Part shown: positions 50,205 through 59,535 of the stretch, one piece after another | How positions within the stretch are numbered: position 1 is the first letter of the stretch | Layout: each line of letters opens with the position of its first letter | Source: Streptomyces olivochromogenes | GTDB lineage: Bacteria; Actinomycetota; Actinomycetes; Streptomycetales; Streptomycetaceae | Length of the DNA stretch: 64,000 bases | Direction of reading: 5' to 3' | Assembly: GCF_021538895.1 (NCBI RefSeq) | Contig: NZ_JADDRL010000015.1 | Location: forward strand, 1 to 64,000 | The notes under the pieces: generated by a model | The model's input: the letters and a program-made list of their open reading frames with translations, nothing else | Databases searched by the model: none | What the model was told of the DNA's origin: nothing | Position numbers and translations under genes: made by a program

Positions 50205-52229
50205 TCACCGCACCGGAGACGCTCCGCCGGGCTGCGGCGGTGCGCCCGCCAGGGCCGACGCGCCGTTCACCACGTCCACGTCGCCGGCCCGGACGTAGGC
50301 GAGCCGGTGGCCGAACTGGATCTCGTAGTACTTCTCCTGGCCCTTCACCACCGGGCTCGGCCCGTCGTCGAAGGTCGACCGGTCGATGTAGGTCCCCGTG
50401 ACGTCGGACTGGGTCACGTACCGCTGACCGGCGAGGAGGCTGTACGGGAGCGGTGACTCGGACTGCTCCTCCATGCCCTCGGGATAGGCCTCGGGCTCCG
50501 GGAGGGCACGCCCGAACACCGGGATCTCGCTCAGGCCCGGCTTCGGCGTCACCATCCGGCCGGTCGCGCCGACCGCCGTGGGGTGCTTCCTCGGGTTCTT
50601 GAACCAGGCCTTGTTGCCCAGGTACCAGATGGCCGTCCAGTCGCCCTCGCGCCCGGCGACCGCGTAGGTCTGGCCGGCGGAGACCCGCGACCCCAGGTCG
50701 TTGACGTCCGTGGTGGAGTCGTCGCCGTCGGGGTGACGGCCCGGGTCCTGGATGAGCGGCGCGTTCTCGTTGGGCTCGATGTGCAGGCGGACGGCGCTGG
50801 AACCGTGCGGCGCGCACCGCACGCCGTCGCCGCTGCAGCCCGTGAACTCCGGCTTGTACGTGGGGTAGTCCGGCAGCACCATCACCATGTCGCTGTCCGG
50901 CCCGGCCGTGGCGCGCAGGGGCGCGCCGAGCAGGTCGAAGTAGTGCCGCCAGTCCCAGAAGGGGCCGGGATCGTCGTGCATGTCGGGGATGGAGTCGGTG
51001 GTCGGGGCCGGCACGTTGTCGTGGCCGAAGATGTGCTGCCGGTCGAGCGGCACCTGGTACTTCTTCGCCAGGTACCGCACCAGCCGGGCCGACTGCCGGT
51101 ACATCTGTTCGGTGTACCAGGCGTCGGGCTGGGTGAGGAAACCTTCATGCTCGACGCCGATCGAACGGGCGTTCACGAACTGGTTGCCGGAGTGCCAGGC
51201 CTCGTCCTTGGTCTTGATGTGCTGGGTGATCTGGCCGTCGCTGGAGCGCACCGAGTAGTGCCACGAGGCCTCCGTCGGATCCTGCACCGTCTGGAACATC
51301 GACAGCAGGGGCGCCTCGGTGTCGTGGATGACGATGTACTCGATCTTCTGGTCCTTCGGCCGGTCGGCCACGTCGTGGTTGCCGTACCGGTCGTCGTCGA
51401 TCTCGGTGTACGGCGCGCTGAGCCAGGAGCAGGACAGTTCCGGCGGGCACTCGACGTCCTTGGACCGCCCGGTGCTCGGTGAGCGCGGGGCGTGCGGGTC
51501 GAGGCCGGGGGTGGCCAGGAGGGTGACGTTCTGCCCCTCGTCGGTGGTGCGGTGCGCGCCCTTGCGGATCAGGTCGAAGACGTCGTTCGCGTACGTCGCC
51601 GCCGACACGCTGTCCAGCGTGCCCGGGAAGCGGGACACGGCCTCCCACCAGTCCGCCGGGTCGGGGCTCAGCGGCTTGCCGAGGTCGCCCTGGGCGGCCG
51701 CCAGGAGCGCCGCGCCGCCGCGTACGTTCTCCGTCTCGTCCGTCCGCAGCCGCTCCGCCGGGACTCCGATCAGACCGGCGGCCCGGCGCAGGTCCGTCGG
51801 ATGGCCCGTCACATGCCGGGTGACACCGGTCGAGGGGCTCGCCTCACCCCGGGCGGACGGCCCCGCCGCACCGGTGAGCGGGCGGGAACTGCCCCGGTAG
51901 CTGGGCATGTTGGTGGAGCCCTGCTGGGTGTCCACCAGGTGCATCGGTCCGTAGCCCCCGCCGACACTCGGGGCGCCATGGTGGGAGTCCCAGCGCGACT
52001 GCAGGTAGGACACGCCCATGAGGACGCTGCGGGGCACGTGGTATTCGTCCGCCGCGGCCGAGAAGTCGTTCTGCAGGCGCTGGTCCTGCGGCACGTCGAC
52101 ATCGCCCGGCGAGCCGGTCATCAGGGGAACGAGGAGTGCCGTCGACGCGGTCACACAGGCCGTCACATAGAACGTCCGGCGATGCCCGCGTACGGCACTG
52201 GCGACACGGGGGGCGACGCGCCTTCTCAT
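50205..52229 (-). CDS. Secreted N-acetylmuramoyl-L-alanine amidase (Amidase_2)
   Basis: The 674-residue precursor begins with an Arg-rich signal-anchor (GHRRTFYVTACVTASTALLV). Residues about 50-220 form a region including DEYHVPRSVLMGVSYLQSRWD, resembling a transglycosylase-like or substrate-binding domain. A type 2 amidase domain follows (about 290-440) with zinc ligands in YIVIHDTEAP and QHIFGHDNVPAP, and SWHYSVRSSDGQITQHIK. The C-terminal third has SH3-like segments (RVSAGQTYAVAGREGDWTAI). It cleaves peptidoglycan stem peptides. ATG 52229 (or the adjacent GTG 52232) has GGAG upstream. The original Arg start at 52259 lacks a ribosome binding site. Confidence 0.87.
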   Translation of the reverse strand: MRRRVAPRVASAVRGHRRTFYVTACVTASTALLVPLMTGSPGDVDVPQDQRLQNDFSAAADEYHVPRSVLMGVSYLQSRWDSHHGAPSVGGGYGPMHLVDTQQGSTNMPSYRGSSRPLTGAAGPSARGEASPSTGVTRHVTGHPTDLRRAAGLIGVPAERLRTDETENVRGGAALLAAAQGDLGKPLSPDPADWWEAVSRFPGTLDSVSAATYANDVFDLIRKGAHRTTDEGQNVTLLATPGLDPHAPRSPSTGRSKDVECPPELSCSWLSAPYTEIDDDRYGNHDVADRPKDQKIEYIVIHDTEAPLLSMFQTVQDPTEASWHYSVRSSDGQITQHIKTKDEAWHSGNQFVNARSIGVEHEGFLTQPDAWYTEQMYRQSARLVRYLAKKYQVPLDRQHIFGHDNVPAPTTDSIPDMHDDPGPFWDWRHYFDLLGAPLRATAGPDSDMVMVLPDYPTYKPEFTGCSGDGVRCAPHGSSAVRLHIEPNENAPLIQDPGRHPDGDDSTTDVNDLGSRVSAGQTYAVAGREGDWTAIWYLGNKAWFKNPRKHPTAVGATGRMVTPKPGLSEIPVFGRALPEPEAYPEGMEEQSESPLPYSLLAGQRYVTQSDVTGTYIDRSTFDDGPSPVVKGQEKYYEIQFGHRLAYVRAGDVDVVNGASALAGAPPQPGGASPVR

Positions 52230-52409
52230 CACAAGTGTCTCCAACCATGCTCGTCGCAACCGGGACAGAGGAGTTGCCGTTCACGTCACCCCTCGTACGA
52301 TTCCGTGCCCCGTACGTCCCGTCGCGCCGAGCTTCACCGGGCTGGACCAACGCCTCGCACAGGCCACCCGGTCGGCGGCAGTGCGTCCGCCGGTCGCAGA
52401 CGCGGTGAT

Positions 52410-53993
52410 TCAGTCCTCCACCGGAGTCACCTCCCAGTCGGGATGGCCGGGCATCGGCGGGGTGTGCGGCCCGTACAACCACGAGGTCAGAAACGGTTTC
52501 AGGTCCTCGCCGGCCACCCGGGAGGCGAGTGCGACGAAGTCCCGCGTGCCCGCGGCGCGGCCCTGATACGTCGTCACCCAGGACCGCTCGATGCGCTCGA
52601 AGGTCTCCTCTCCGACTTTTTCCCGAAGGGCGTAGAGCACCAGCGCCGATCCGTCGTACCGCATCTGCCGGAACAGGGTCTCGGCGGAAGGTTCGGCGGG
52701 CGCCCCGTCGTCGTGCCGCCACTGGTCGTGCTGTTCGTACGCGTCCCGCATCGCCGCCTCCATGTCGGGGCCGCCGTGCGTGTCGGAGTACAGGCGTTCG
52801 TAGAAACGGGCGTGACCCTCACTCAGCCACAGGTCGGACCAGCGCCGGATGGCGACGCTGTCGCCGGTCCAATGGTGTGTCAGCTCGTGCACCAGGTCGC
52901 GCTCGGCGTGGACCCGGTCGCCCAGCAGGTCGGCCATCGGCAGGACGGGCAGCGACTGCGTCTCCACCGCCACCGGCAGGTCGGTGTCGCCGACCAGGAC
53001 GCCGTAGCGGCGGAAGGGGTACGGGCCGAGCCGCCGTTCCAGCCAGGCGAGGTGATCGGGGGTCAGCGCACGGTACTCCTCGGTGTCGGCGACCAGGCCC
53101 TGCGGGACCACGTCCCGCACGGGCAGGCCGCGCGGGCCGGTGCTGTCGACGAAGGTGAACCTCCCGATCGCCATCTGGACCAGTTGCGCGGCGACCGGTT
53201 CTTCCGAGTCGTACGTCCACCGGGTCCGTCCGTCGGGCCGTCGGACGCGCTCGACGAGGCGGCCGTTGGCCACCGCGCCGAGTCCCGGTGGGGTGGTGAT
53301 GCGGAAGGTGACCGGCGCCCGCAGGCTCGGGTGGTCGTTCACCGGGAAGATCATCTTGGCGCCGTCGGGCTGTGCGCAGAGCACGGTGCCGTCGGGCGTG
53401 GGCACCCAGCCGTAGTCCTGGATCGCGTCGTCGCGGTGCCGGTGCTGGGTCGGATCGGCGGTGTAGGCGACCCGTACGGTGAAGGTCGCACCGTCCGGGA
53501 TCGGTCTGGCGGGCGTGACGACGAGTTCATCGCCGTCGCGCACGGCTCGCGCGGCTCTGCCGTCGACGGTGACCTCGTGCAGGGTGTTGCCCGCGAAGTC
53601 GAGGTCGAAGCGGGACAGGGCCTGGGTGGCGGTGGCGCTGATGGTGGCGCCGGCCGCGAAGGGGGTCTTGGCCGCCCGCCAGTCGAAGTCGAGCGTGTAG
53701 CGACGGACCGTGTAGCCGCCGTTGCCGTCGAGCGGCATCAGCGGGTCGCCGAGGCCCGGGGCGCCGGGGGACGGCGGCGCACCGGACGAGGCGGCGAAGG
53801 GGCCCCCGGCGTGGGCGCCGGGGCGGGTCGAGGAGCGGTGCCCCCCGGTGGCGAGGACGATCGCGCCGGGGATCACGACGGCACCGGTGAGTGCCAGGAC
53901 GAGCGCCGTACGGCGGGTACGCCGAACCCGGCGGCGGCGCGTGGGCGGCGCCACGGGTCCGCCGGCTCGGCCGCCGGGGGGCGTGATCTCCAT
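52410..53993 (-). CDS. M1-family metallopeptidase, membrane-anchored or secreted
   Basis: The 527-residue protein has an Arg-rich N-terminus followed by a hydrophobic segment (TALVLALTGAVVIPGAIVLA), then an aminopeptidase-N-like fold. The zinc site is H369-E-L-T-H373 with E392 in LSEGHARF, exactly 19 residues after the second His, as in gluzincins. The upstream exopeptidase motif is less typical (DLPVAVETQSLPVL rather than GAMEN), so peptidase specificity may differ. Length is short because the C-terminal domain of full M1 enzymes is missing. The promoter at 54016-54044 is close to the ATG. Confidence 0.87.
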   Translation of the reverse strand: MEITPPGGRAGGPVAPPTRRRRVRRTRRTALVLALTGAVVIPGAIVLATGGHRSSTRPGAHAGGPFAASSGAPPSPGAPGLGDPLMPLDGNGGYTVRRYTLDFDWRAAKTPFAAGATISATATQALSRFDLDFAGNTLHEVTVDGRAARAVRDGDELVVTPARPIPDGATFTVRVAYTADPTQHRHRDDAIQDYGWVPTPDGTVLCAQPDGAKMIFPVNDHPSLRAPVTFRITTPPGLGAVANGRLVERVRRPDGRTRWTYDSEEPVAAQLVQMAIGRFTFVDSTGPRGLPVRDVVPQGLVADTEEYRALTPDHLAWLERRLGPYPFRRYGVLVGDTDLPVAVETQSLPVLPMADLLGDRVHAERDLVHELTHHWTGDSVAIRRWSDLWLSEGHARFYERLYSDTHGGPDMEAAMRDAYEQHDQWRHDDGAPAEPSAETLFRQMRYDGSALVLYALREKVGEETFERIERSWVTTYQGRAAGTRDFVALASRVAGEDLKPFLTSWLYGPHTPPMPGHPDWEVTPVED

Positions 53994-54015
53994 GGCCGCA
54001 CTATGTCAGTAGATG

Positions 54016-54044
54016 ATCATAATTATGAAATATGTCCGTGTCGC
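54016..54044 (-). promoter_or_regulatory. Promoter of the M1 gene with overlapping palindrome
   Basis: On the minus strand TATGAT (54021-54016) is a good -10, with GCGACA (54044-54039) as a weak -35 at 17-bp spacing. The perfect palindrome TCATAATTATGA (54017-54028) overlaps the -10 and could be a repressor site. The predicted leader is only about 15 nt. Confidence 0.5.
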
Positions 54045-54072
54045 GCCCAGCCGAACGGACTACTGCGGGTGG

Positions 54073-54107
54073 GCGGGCCGTGCCCTGCGTGGTCCGGCAC
54101 GGCCCGC
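54073..54107 (-). terminator. Terminator of the ricin-domain gene
   Basis: GCGGGCCGTGCC (54073-54084) pairs perfectly with GGCACGGCCCGC (54096-54107), 12 bp, just past the stop at 54114-54116. Confidence 0.85.
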
Positions 54108-54113
54108 GGGAGG

Positions 54114-55937
54114 TCATGCCGCCGGAGCGCCGACCGGGGTGAGCGACAGGAGCTGTTCGTCCGCCGTGCGGCCGCCCCCGACGGGGCCGCCGCTCCTGTC
54201 CGTCCAACTGCGCACGGGTGTCGTCTCGGCGTGGCGGCCCCGGGCGGCGGACAGGCCGAGGGTCAGGCCGCTGTAGCGGTTGACGAGCCGCCAGGTCCCG
54301 GTGCGGCACGCGCCGTCGGCGGACGTGGTGGGGATCAGGAACCACTCCTGCCCGACGGTCGGGCCGCTCGCCCGTTCCCTGGTGACGGTGGGCCGCGTGC
54401 CCCAGGCGCGGCCGGCCGCGGAGGTCGACGGCACGCCCAGCAGACGGCCCGTGGCGGCGTTGGTCAGCGTGAACGAGCCGTCGCCTACCGGGGTGAAGAA
54501 CCACGCCTGCCGGTCGGATCCGGTGGCCCGCGCGACGCTGGTGGTCGCACTGCCGGTGCCTTGGGCGAGCACGCGGCCGGCGCCGTCGGCGATGCGGTAG
54601 GCGCGGTCGCCGTCCACGGGCGGCGCGGCGGGGGCGGCGGAGTCGATCGTGACGTCGACGTACTCGCCCGAGGCGTCACCGGAGCAGCCGAAGGCGCAGT
54701 AGGAGCGGAACGTCCTGCCCACGACGGTGGAGCCGGTCCGGTTCTCCCCGTCCAGGAACCAGCGGTACCAGGACGCGTTGGTGTAGCCGCCGGTGTGCCC
54801 GATGAGCCGCCACTTCTGGCTGCTCAGGTCGTCGGTGGCGTAGAAGTACTGCGGTGACCGCCCGCTCTGGTCGACGGCCTGGGGCTCGCCGATGTACAGG
54901 CCCAGATGGGCGTCGTAGGCGATGTTCATGACGAACAGGGGCGAGGTCGGCGGCATCTTCCCCGCCGCGACCTGCTCGTCGACGGTGCCGGTGTTCGCCG
55001 GGTCGTACTCGCCGAGGACCGGTGTGTAGCCGGTGGGGTGGGCGGAGTCCGCCGGGACCATGTTGCTCTCCCGGCCACCGGCACCGGGCTGCGACCAGGT
55101 GCCGTCGTACCACTTGCGCCATGAGCCGGGCGCCATCTTCGCGGAGATCGGGGCGCGTGCCACGTGCTCGTGGAAGGCCTTCCAGCCGCCGTTCTTCTCG
55201 ACGATCCGCGAGCCGTAGTACACGTAGAAGTAGCCGGACGCGGTGTCGACGAACAGGCGTTGGTCGCCGTCGCCGTAGGAGTAGGTCTGGTGCGGGAAGG
55301 CCGCGGTGTCCCCGCGCCCGGTGCTGAAGGGGGACGTGATGACGTGCCCCTCGATGCTCCAGGTGCGGCCCTGGTCGGTGGAGACGGCGTAGTCGATGGC
55401 GTCGTAGTGCAGGCGGTCGCCGAAGGGCTGCGGGGTGAACTCGTTGTGCACCAGGCCGTACCAGTCACCGGTGTCCGGGTCGACCCAGACCCCGGACAGG
55501 TCGCAGTAGTTCTTCTGCGCGTAGCCCGAACCGCTCGGCGCGTACGTCGCCTCGCGCCCCGTGGGGCTGTTGTTGCACCGCCAGGTGGTGTCGTCGTTGC
55601 GGTCCAGGGGGTTGGCCGGGTTCACGGCCTCGCTGAGCGTGCGGTCGAAGGTGGCGGTGTCGAAGTCGCGGCCCGTGTAGAAGTCCCAGGTGCGCGGGTC
55701 GCTCGCGCCGTAGAGGGCGGCGGACTGCTGGAAGTGGAACGTGCCGTCCTTGTCGAGGTACGGGCTCGCCGGGGTGTCCGTGGGATGCGGGAACGGTACG
55801 GGATCGCCGACGGTCACGCTGTACGAGGAGGCGGCGGGAGGGGACGCGGCCGGCGCCGGAGTCGCCGGCGTGCCGCCGCCCAGAACCAGGGCGACGGCCG
55901 CGGCCACGGCGCCGCCCGCTCTGCGAAAGAGTCGCAC
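54114..55937 (-). CDS. Secreted beta-propeller-like protein with C-terminal ricin-type lectin domain
   Basis: The 607-residue precursor starts at GTG 55937 (AAGGAG upstream) with signal peptide RRAGGAVAAAVALVLGGGTP. The central part (about 50-420) has beta-propeller-like repeats with acidic and aromatic residues (DLSGVWVDPDTGDWYGLVHN, YAVSTDQGRTWSIEGHV, YGDGDQRLFVDTASGYFYVY), resembling glycosidase or sialidase-like propellers. The C-terminal third (about 460-600) is ricin-B-like: RIADGAGRVLAQGTG, FTLTNAATGRLLGVP and WRLVNRYSGLTLGLSA. It probably binds and may cleave a polysaccharide; no catalytic family is assigned. Confidence 0.82.
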   Translation of the reverse strand: MRLFRRAGGAVAAAVALVLGGGTPATPAPAASPPAASSYSVTVGDPVPFPHPTDTPASPYLDKDGTFHFQQSAALYGASDPRTWDFYTGRDFDTATFDRTLSEAVNPANPLDRNDDTTWRCNNSPTGREATYAPSGSGYAQKNYCDLSGVWVDPDTGDWYGLVHNEFTPQPFGDRLHYDAIDYAVSTDQGRTWSIEGHVITSPFSTGRGDTAAFPHQTYSYGDGDQRLFVDTASGYFYVYYGSRIVEKNGGWKAFHEHVARAPISAKMAPGSWRKWYDGTWSQPGAGGRESNMVPADSAHPTGYTPVLGEYDPANTGTVDEQVAAGKMPPTSPLFVMNIAYDAHLGLYIGEPQAVDQSGRSPQYFYATDDLSSQKWRLIGHTGGYTNASWYRWFLDGENRTGSTVVGRTFRSYCAFGCSGDASGEYVDVTIDSAAPAAPPVDGDRAYRIADGAGRVLAQGTGSATTSVARATGSDRQAWFFTPVGDGSFTLTNAATGRLLGVPSTSAAGRAWGTRPTVTRERASGPTVGQEWFLIPTTSADGACRTGTWRLVNRYSGLTLGLSAARGRHAETTPVRSWTDRSGGPVGGGRTADEQLLSLTPVGAPAA

Positions 55938-56187
55938 GGGTGCTCCTTGGTGCCGAAGGGGCGGACGCAGGGAACGATCCGGCCCGGCGGTGCCCGCGGC
56001 AATGGACTCCAGTGCGCCGGGTCTTGCACTTCCGTGGGTGCGCCCGGCGCCGCGTCCGCCGTACCGGTGTGCTCCGTTCGGGTCCGAATGGGCCAGGGTG
56101 TCCACGGCGTCCACGGCGAACGGTCCGCGCCGATCACGCTGGAGGGGTGCCCGCAGGGGCCGCCCCCTCGTGACGAAGGAGAAGTGG

Positions 56188-56403
56188 ATGCCGATCGATA
56201 CCGTCGAGCGTTTCCTGGTCGCCCTGAGCCCCCACGACCGGGAGAAGGTCCAGCAACTGCCCCGTGAGGAGCAGGTGCGGCTCGCCGACGCCTGGGAGCT
56301 GGAGCTGCGGGACGACACCGACCTGGACACGCTGAGCGAGCTGTCGCCGCCCGCCGCCGAGAGCGAGGCGGCGGCGCGGGTGGTCAAGGGGCTCTTCGAC
56401 TAG
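56188..56403 (+). CDS. Small acidic hypothetical protein
   Basis: The 71-residue protein (MPIDTVERFLVALSPHDREK, LADAWELELRDDTDLDTL, AAARVVKGLFD) is acidic, predicted helical, without signal or membrane segment. GAAGGAG lies 7 bp before the ATG, so it is likely translated. No family is recognised. It is convergent with the GntR gene. Confidence 0.65.
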   Translation: MPIDTVERFLVALSPHDREKVQQLPREEQVRLADAWELELRDDTDLDTLSELSPPAAESEAAARVVKGLFD

Positions 56404-56512
56404 CCGACGCCCGGGCGACGCCGGCACCCGGACGACACCGGCACCCTGGCGACCCGCCGAGGCACGGGCCGGCCGCCGGGGTGGCGCCCCGCTCGCGCCG
56501 GTCTGCGCCGTG

Positions 56513-57253
56513 TCACTCGGCGGTCTTGCGGGCCAGCGCGTTGTTGTCGATCGAGTTGTGGACGCTGAAGCTCACGGCGTCCGAGCGGTAGCGGTCGTCC
56601 GACCACTCCACCGGGCGGCCCTCGCGCGTCGTGGTCACCCGGCGCACCCGCAGCAGCGGGCTGGTGCGGCGGATGTCGAGGAGCTCGGCGTCCTGCGCGC
56701 CCGCGGCGACGGCGTCGATGACGTGCTCGCCGTAGGCGAAGACCAGGCCGGTCTCGTCGTACAGGCGCTGGGTGACGGAGGCGCAGTCGGGCTCGATCGC
56801 CTCGACGGCCGGGGAGATCCAGTCGGCGTACACGGTCCGCTCCAGCAGCACGGGCTCCCCGTCCAGCCCCCGGACCCGCAGCACGTGCAGCACCGGCGTG
56901 CCCTCGGGCAGGTGGAGGCGTACGGCGTCCTCGGCGCGGGCCGGCTGGTACCCCTGCGCCACCACGCTCCCGGTCGCCTCCCGGCCCATCGCGCGCGCCC
57001 ACTGGGCGAAGCTGCGCAGTTCCGCGAAGCTCTGGCTGCGGCGGCTGGCCAGCACCACGCGGCGGGCGCCCTGGCGGGAACCGATCAGGCCCTCGGCGGT
57101 GAGCGCCGCGACGGCCTGGCGGACCGTGCCGCGCGAGACGCCGTAGTGCGCGGCGAGTTCCGCCTCCGAGGGCAGCCGACTGCCGACCGTGTACTCCTCG
57201 CGGTCGATCGCGCGCCGCAGCTCGTCGGCGATCTCCTCGTGTCGCGCCGTCAT
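56513..57253 (-). CDS. GntR-family (HutC/UTRA) repressor
   Basis: The 246-residue protein has an N-terminal GntR winged helix (EIADELRRAIDREEYTVG, RLPSEAELAAHYGVSRGTVR) and a C-terminal UTRA ligand-binding domain (PVLHVLRVRGLDGEPVLLER, RRTSPLLRVRRVTTTREGRP, DRYRSDAVSFSV). It is divergent from the ABC importer operon. A near-perfect HutC-type operator, AACTTGT-TCAT-ACAAGTT, lies at 57407-57424. UTRA domains bind small molecules such as sugar phosphates, amines or phosphonates, which fits import control by the transported compound. Confidence 0.92.
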   Translation of the reverse strand: MTARHEEIADELRRAIDREEYTVGSRLPSEAELAAHYGVSRGTVRQAVAALTAEGLIGSRQGARRVVLASRRSQSFAELRSFAQWARAMGREATGSVVAQGYQPARAEDAVRLHLPEGTPVLHVLRVRGLDGEPVLLERTVYADWISPAVEAIEPDCASVTQRLYDETGLVFAYGEHVIDAVAAGAQDAELLDIRRTSPLLRVRRVTTTREGRPVEWSDDRYRSDAVSFSVHNSIDNNALARKTAE

Positions 57254-57478
57254 GCTTCCCCTCTGCTCAGGTCGCTGTGCACAGCGTGACCAGCCTAATC
57301 GAGACCTGAGCGTGATCTGCAACGGTCTGGATTGTGCACACAACAAGGGCTCAAAGTTTCGTCGCGGTTTACAGACAGGACACCTGTGGCGGGCGTACTG
57401 TGACGCAACTTGTTCATACAAGTTCTCCGCAGTTCCCCAACGCACCGCCCAACCCTCGTGCGCACCCCTGGAGAGACC
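57254..57478. promoter_or_regulatory. Divergent control region of the GntR/ABC operon
   Basis: The gap holds three palindromes: GCTGTGCACAGC (57274-57285), TTGTGCACACAA (57332-57343), and the GntR-type operator at 57407-57424. The first two share TGTGCACA. Promoter boxes cannot be fixed by eye. Confidence 0.6.
57407..57424. promoter_or_regulatory. Likely GntR/HutC operator
   Basis: AACTTGT-TCAT-ACAAGTT has perfect 7-bp inverted arms. ACTTGT-ACAAGT is the kind of half-site seen for GntR/HutC regulators. It lies 55 bp upstream of the binding protein start, where repression would be effective. Confidence 0.7.
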
Positions 57479-58639
57479 GTGACCGTGTCCCTGCCGAGAA
57501 ACGCCGTCCTCGGCGGCTCCCTCGCCGTCGTCGCCGCGCTCGCGCTGAGCGCCTGTGGCGCCGCCCCCGACAACGCGTCCACCAAGACCAAGGACGGCAA
57601 GAACGCCGCCACCGCCACCTCCGCGGCCGACTTCGGCGGCCTCGACGCCCTCGTCAAGGCGGCCAAGAAGGAGGGCACGCTCCACATCATCGCGGTGCCC
57701 CGCGACTGGGCGAACTACGGCGCCATCATCGACGGCTTCCAGAAGAAGTACGGCATCAAGATCGAGGACGAGAGCCCCGACGGCTCCAGCCAGGACGAGA
57801 TCAACGCCGTGACCTCGCGGAAGGGCCAGGACCGCGCCCCGGACGTCCTCGACCTCGGCTCCTCCTTCGCTCTGAGCGCCGCCCAGCAGGGCCTGCTCGC
57901 GCCCTACAAGGTGGCCTCCTACGACGAGATCCCCGAGGGCCAGAAGGACCCGCAGGCCCGCTGGTTCAACGACTACGGCGGCTACATCTCCATCGGCTGC
58001 GACGCCAAGCGCGTGAAGGCCTGCCCGACCACCTTCAAGGATCTCCTCAAGCCGCAGTACAAGGGCCAGGTCGCGCTCAACGGCAACCCGACCAAGTCCG
58101 GCTCGGCCTTCGGCGGCGTCTACGCGGCGGCCCTCGCGAGCGGCGGCTCCTTCGACAGCATCCAGCCCGGCCTCGACTTCTTCGCCAAGCTGAAGAAGAA
58201 CGGCAACTACACGCCCGTCGAGTCCACCCCGGCCACCGTCGAGAAGGGCGAGACGCCCATCAGCATCGACTGGGACTACCTGAACGCCGGCTACGCCGAC
58301 GAGTTCAAGTCCAAGGGCGTCGACTGGAAGGTCGCGATCCCGAGCGACGGCCAGTACGCCCAGTTCTACTCCCAGGCGATCAACAAGGACGCCCCGCACC
58401 CGGCGGCCGCCCGCCTGTGGCAGGAGTACCTGTACAGCGCCGAGGGCCAGAACCTGTGGCTCAAGGGCTACGCCCGCCCGGCGCTGATGACCTCGATGGA
58501 GAAGGCCGGCACCCTCGACAAGACCGCCGCCGCCAAGCTCCCCCAGGTCTCCGGCACGCCGTCCTTCCCGACCGAGGCCCAGCAGAGCAAGGCCAAGACG
58601 GTCATCGGACAGGGCTGGGGTAAGGCCGTCTCCGGATGA
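57479..58639 (+). CDS. ABC transporter solute-binding lipoprotein
   Basis: The 386-residue precursor has a lipobox (LALSACGAAP) and a periplasmic-binding fold of the iron(III)/2-aminoethylphosphonate/putrescine type: KKEGTLHIIAVPRDWANYGA, IKIEDESPDGSSQDEINAV, GQDRAPDVLDLGSSF, GQVALNGNPTKSGSAFGGVY. Fe(III)-type Tyr ligands are not obvious, so an organic solute is more likely. GTG 57479 (alternatively 57485) has GGAGAG upstream. It heads the operon; its stop overlaps the next start (ATGA). Confidence 0.9.
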   Translation: MTVSLPRNAVLGGSLAVVAALALSACGAAPDNASTKTKDGKNAATATSAADFGGLDALVKAAKKEGTLHIIAVPRDWANYGAIIDGFQKKYGIKIEDESPDGSSQDEINAVTSRKGQDRAPDVLDLGSSFALSAAQQGLLAPYKVASYDEIPEGQKDPQARWFNDYGGYISIGCDAKRVKACPTTFKDLLKPQYKGQVALNGNPTKSGSAFGGVYAAALASGGSFDSIQPGLDFFAKLKKNGNYTPVESTPATVEKGETPISIDWDYLNAGYADEFKSKGVDWKVAIPSDGQYAQFYSQAINKDAPHPAAARLWQEYLYSAEGQNLWLKGYARPALMTSMEKAGTLDKTAAAKLPQVSGTPSFPTEAQQSKAKTVIGQGWGKAVSG

Positions 58640-59535
58640 CGACCGCTCTCCCCCGTACGGACGTGGCGCCCGTCGCTTCGGCGAAGCGGCGGCGCCGCGC
58701 CCCCGGCTGGCTGGCCGTGGTGCCGCTGCTGGCGTTCACGGCGATCGCCTTCGGGCTGCCCGCCCTGGCCATCCTGGACGGCGCCTTCACGGTCAAGGAC
58801 CAGACGACCGGCGCCGCCTCCTACACGGCCGAGAACCTCTCGACCTCACTGCAGGGCCCGTACCTCACCGCACTGGTGGGCAGCGTGAAGCTGTCGGCGA
58901 TCTCCGCCGTGCTCGGTGCCCTGCTCGGGCTGCCGCTCGCGCAGGCCGTGGTCAGCTCCCGCTCCCGCGCGCTGCGCGAGGCCGTGCTGACCGCCTCCGG
59001 TGTGCTCGCCAACTTCGGCGGCGTCCCGCTGGCCTTCGCCTTCGTCGCCACCCTCGGCAACGCCGGCGTGCTGACCGTGCACTTGGGCCTCACGGACAAG
59101 GGCTGGGACCTCTACAGCTTCTGGGGCCTCGTCCTCGTCTACCTGTACTTCCTGATCCCGCTGATGGTGCTCACCATCACCCCGGCCCTGGACGGTCTGC
59201 GCGTCCAGTGGCGGGAGGCCGCGCTCAACAACGGCGCCACCGGGGTGCAGTACTGGCGGCACGTGGCCCTGCCCGTGCTCGCGCCCTCGCTGCTCGGCGG
59301 TCTCGTGCTGCTGTTCGGCAGCGCCTTCGCCGCCTACGCCACCGCCGCCGCGATGGTGGGCAGCGCGGTCCCGCTGGTCACGCTGCAGATCGCCGACGCC
59401 CTCTCCGGCAACGTGCTGGTCGGCCAGGAGAACGTCGCCCTCGCCCTCAGCCTCGACATGGTGCTGGTGGCGGGCCTGGTCATGGCCGTGTACCTGCCCC
59501 TGCAACGACGGAGCGCCCGATGGCTCGACGCCTGA
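58636..59535 (+). CDS. ABC transporter permease 1
   Basis: The 299-residue protein has about six transmembrane helices and the permease-ATPase coupling loop WREAALNNGATGVQYWRHVALP (quoted in two halves WREAALNNGATG / VQYWRHVALP). It starts by a 4-nt overlap with the binding protein gene. It forms the membrane channel with the second permease. Its stop overlaps the start of permease 2 by 16 nt. Confidence 0.9.
   Translation: MTTALPRTDVAPVASAKRRRRAPGWLAVVPLLAFTAIAFGLPALAILDGAFTVKDQTTGAASYTAENLSTSLQGPYLTALVGSVKLSAISAVLGALLGLPLAQAVVSSRSRALREAVLTASGVLANFGGVPLAFAFVATLGNAGVLTVHLGLTDKGWDLYSFWGLVLVYLYFLIPLMVLTITPALDGLRVQWREAALNNGATGVQYWRHVALPVLAPSLLGGLVLLFGSAFAAYATAAAMVGSAVPLVTLQIADALSGNVLVGQENVALALSLDMVLVAGLVMAVYLPLQRRSARWLDA

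Noticed and set aside
51492..54857. 1121-codon plus-strand open frame across several minus genes
   Set aside because: It crosses gene borders and terminators on the other strand and lacks any recognisable domain.
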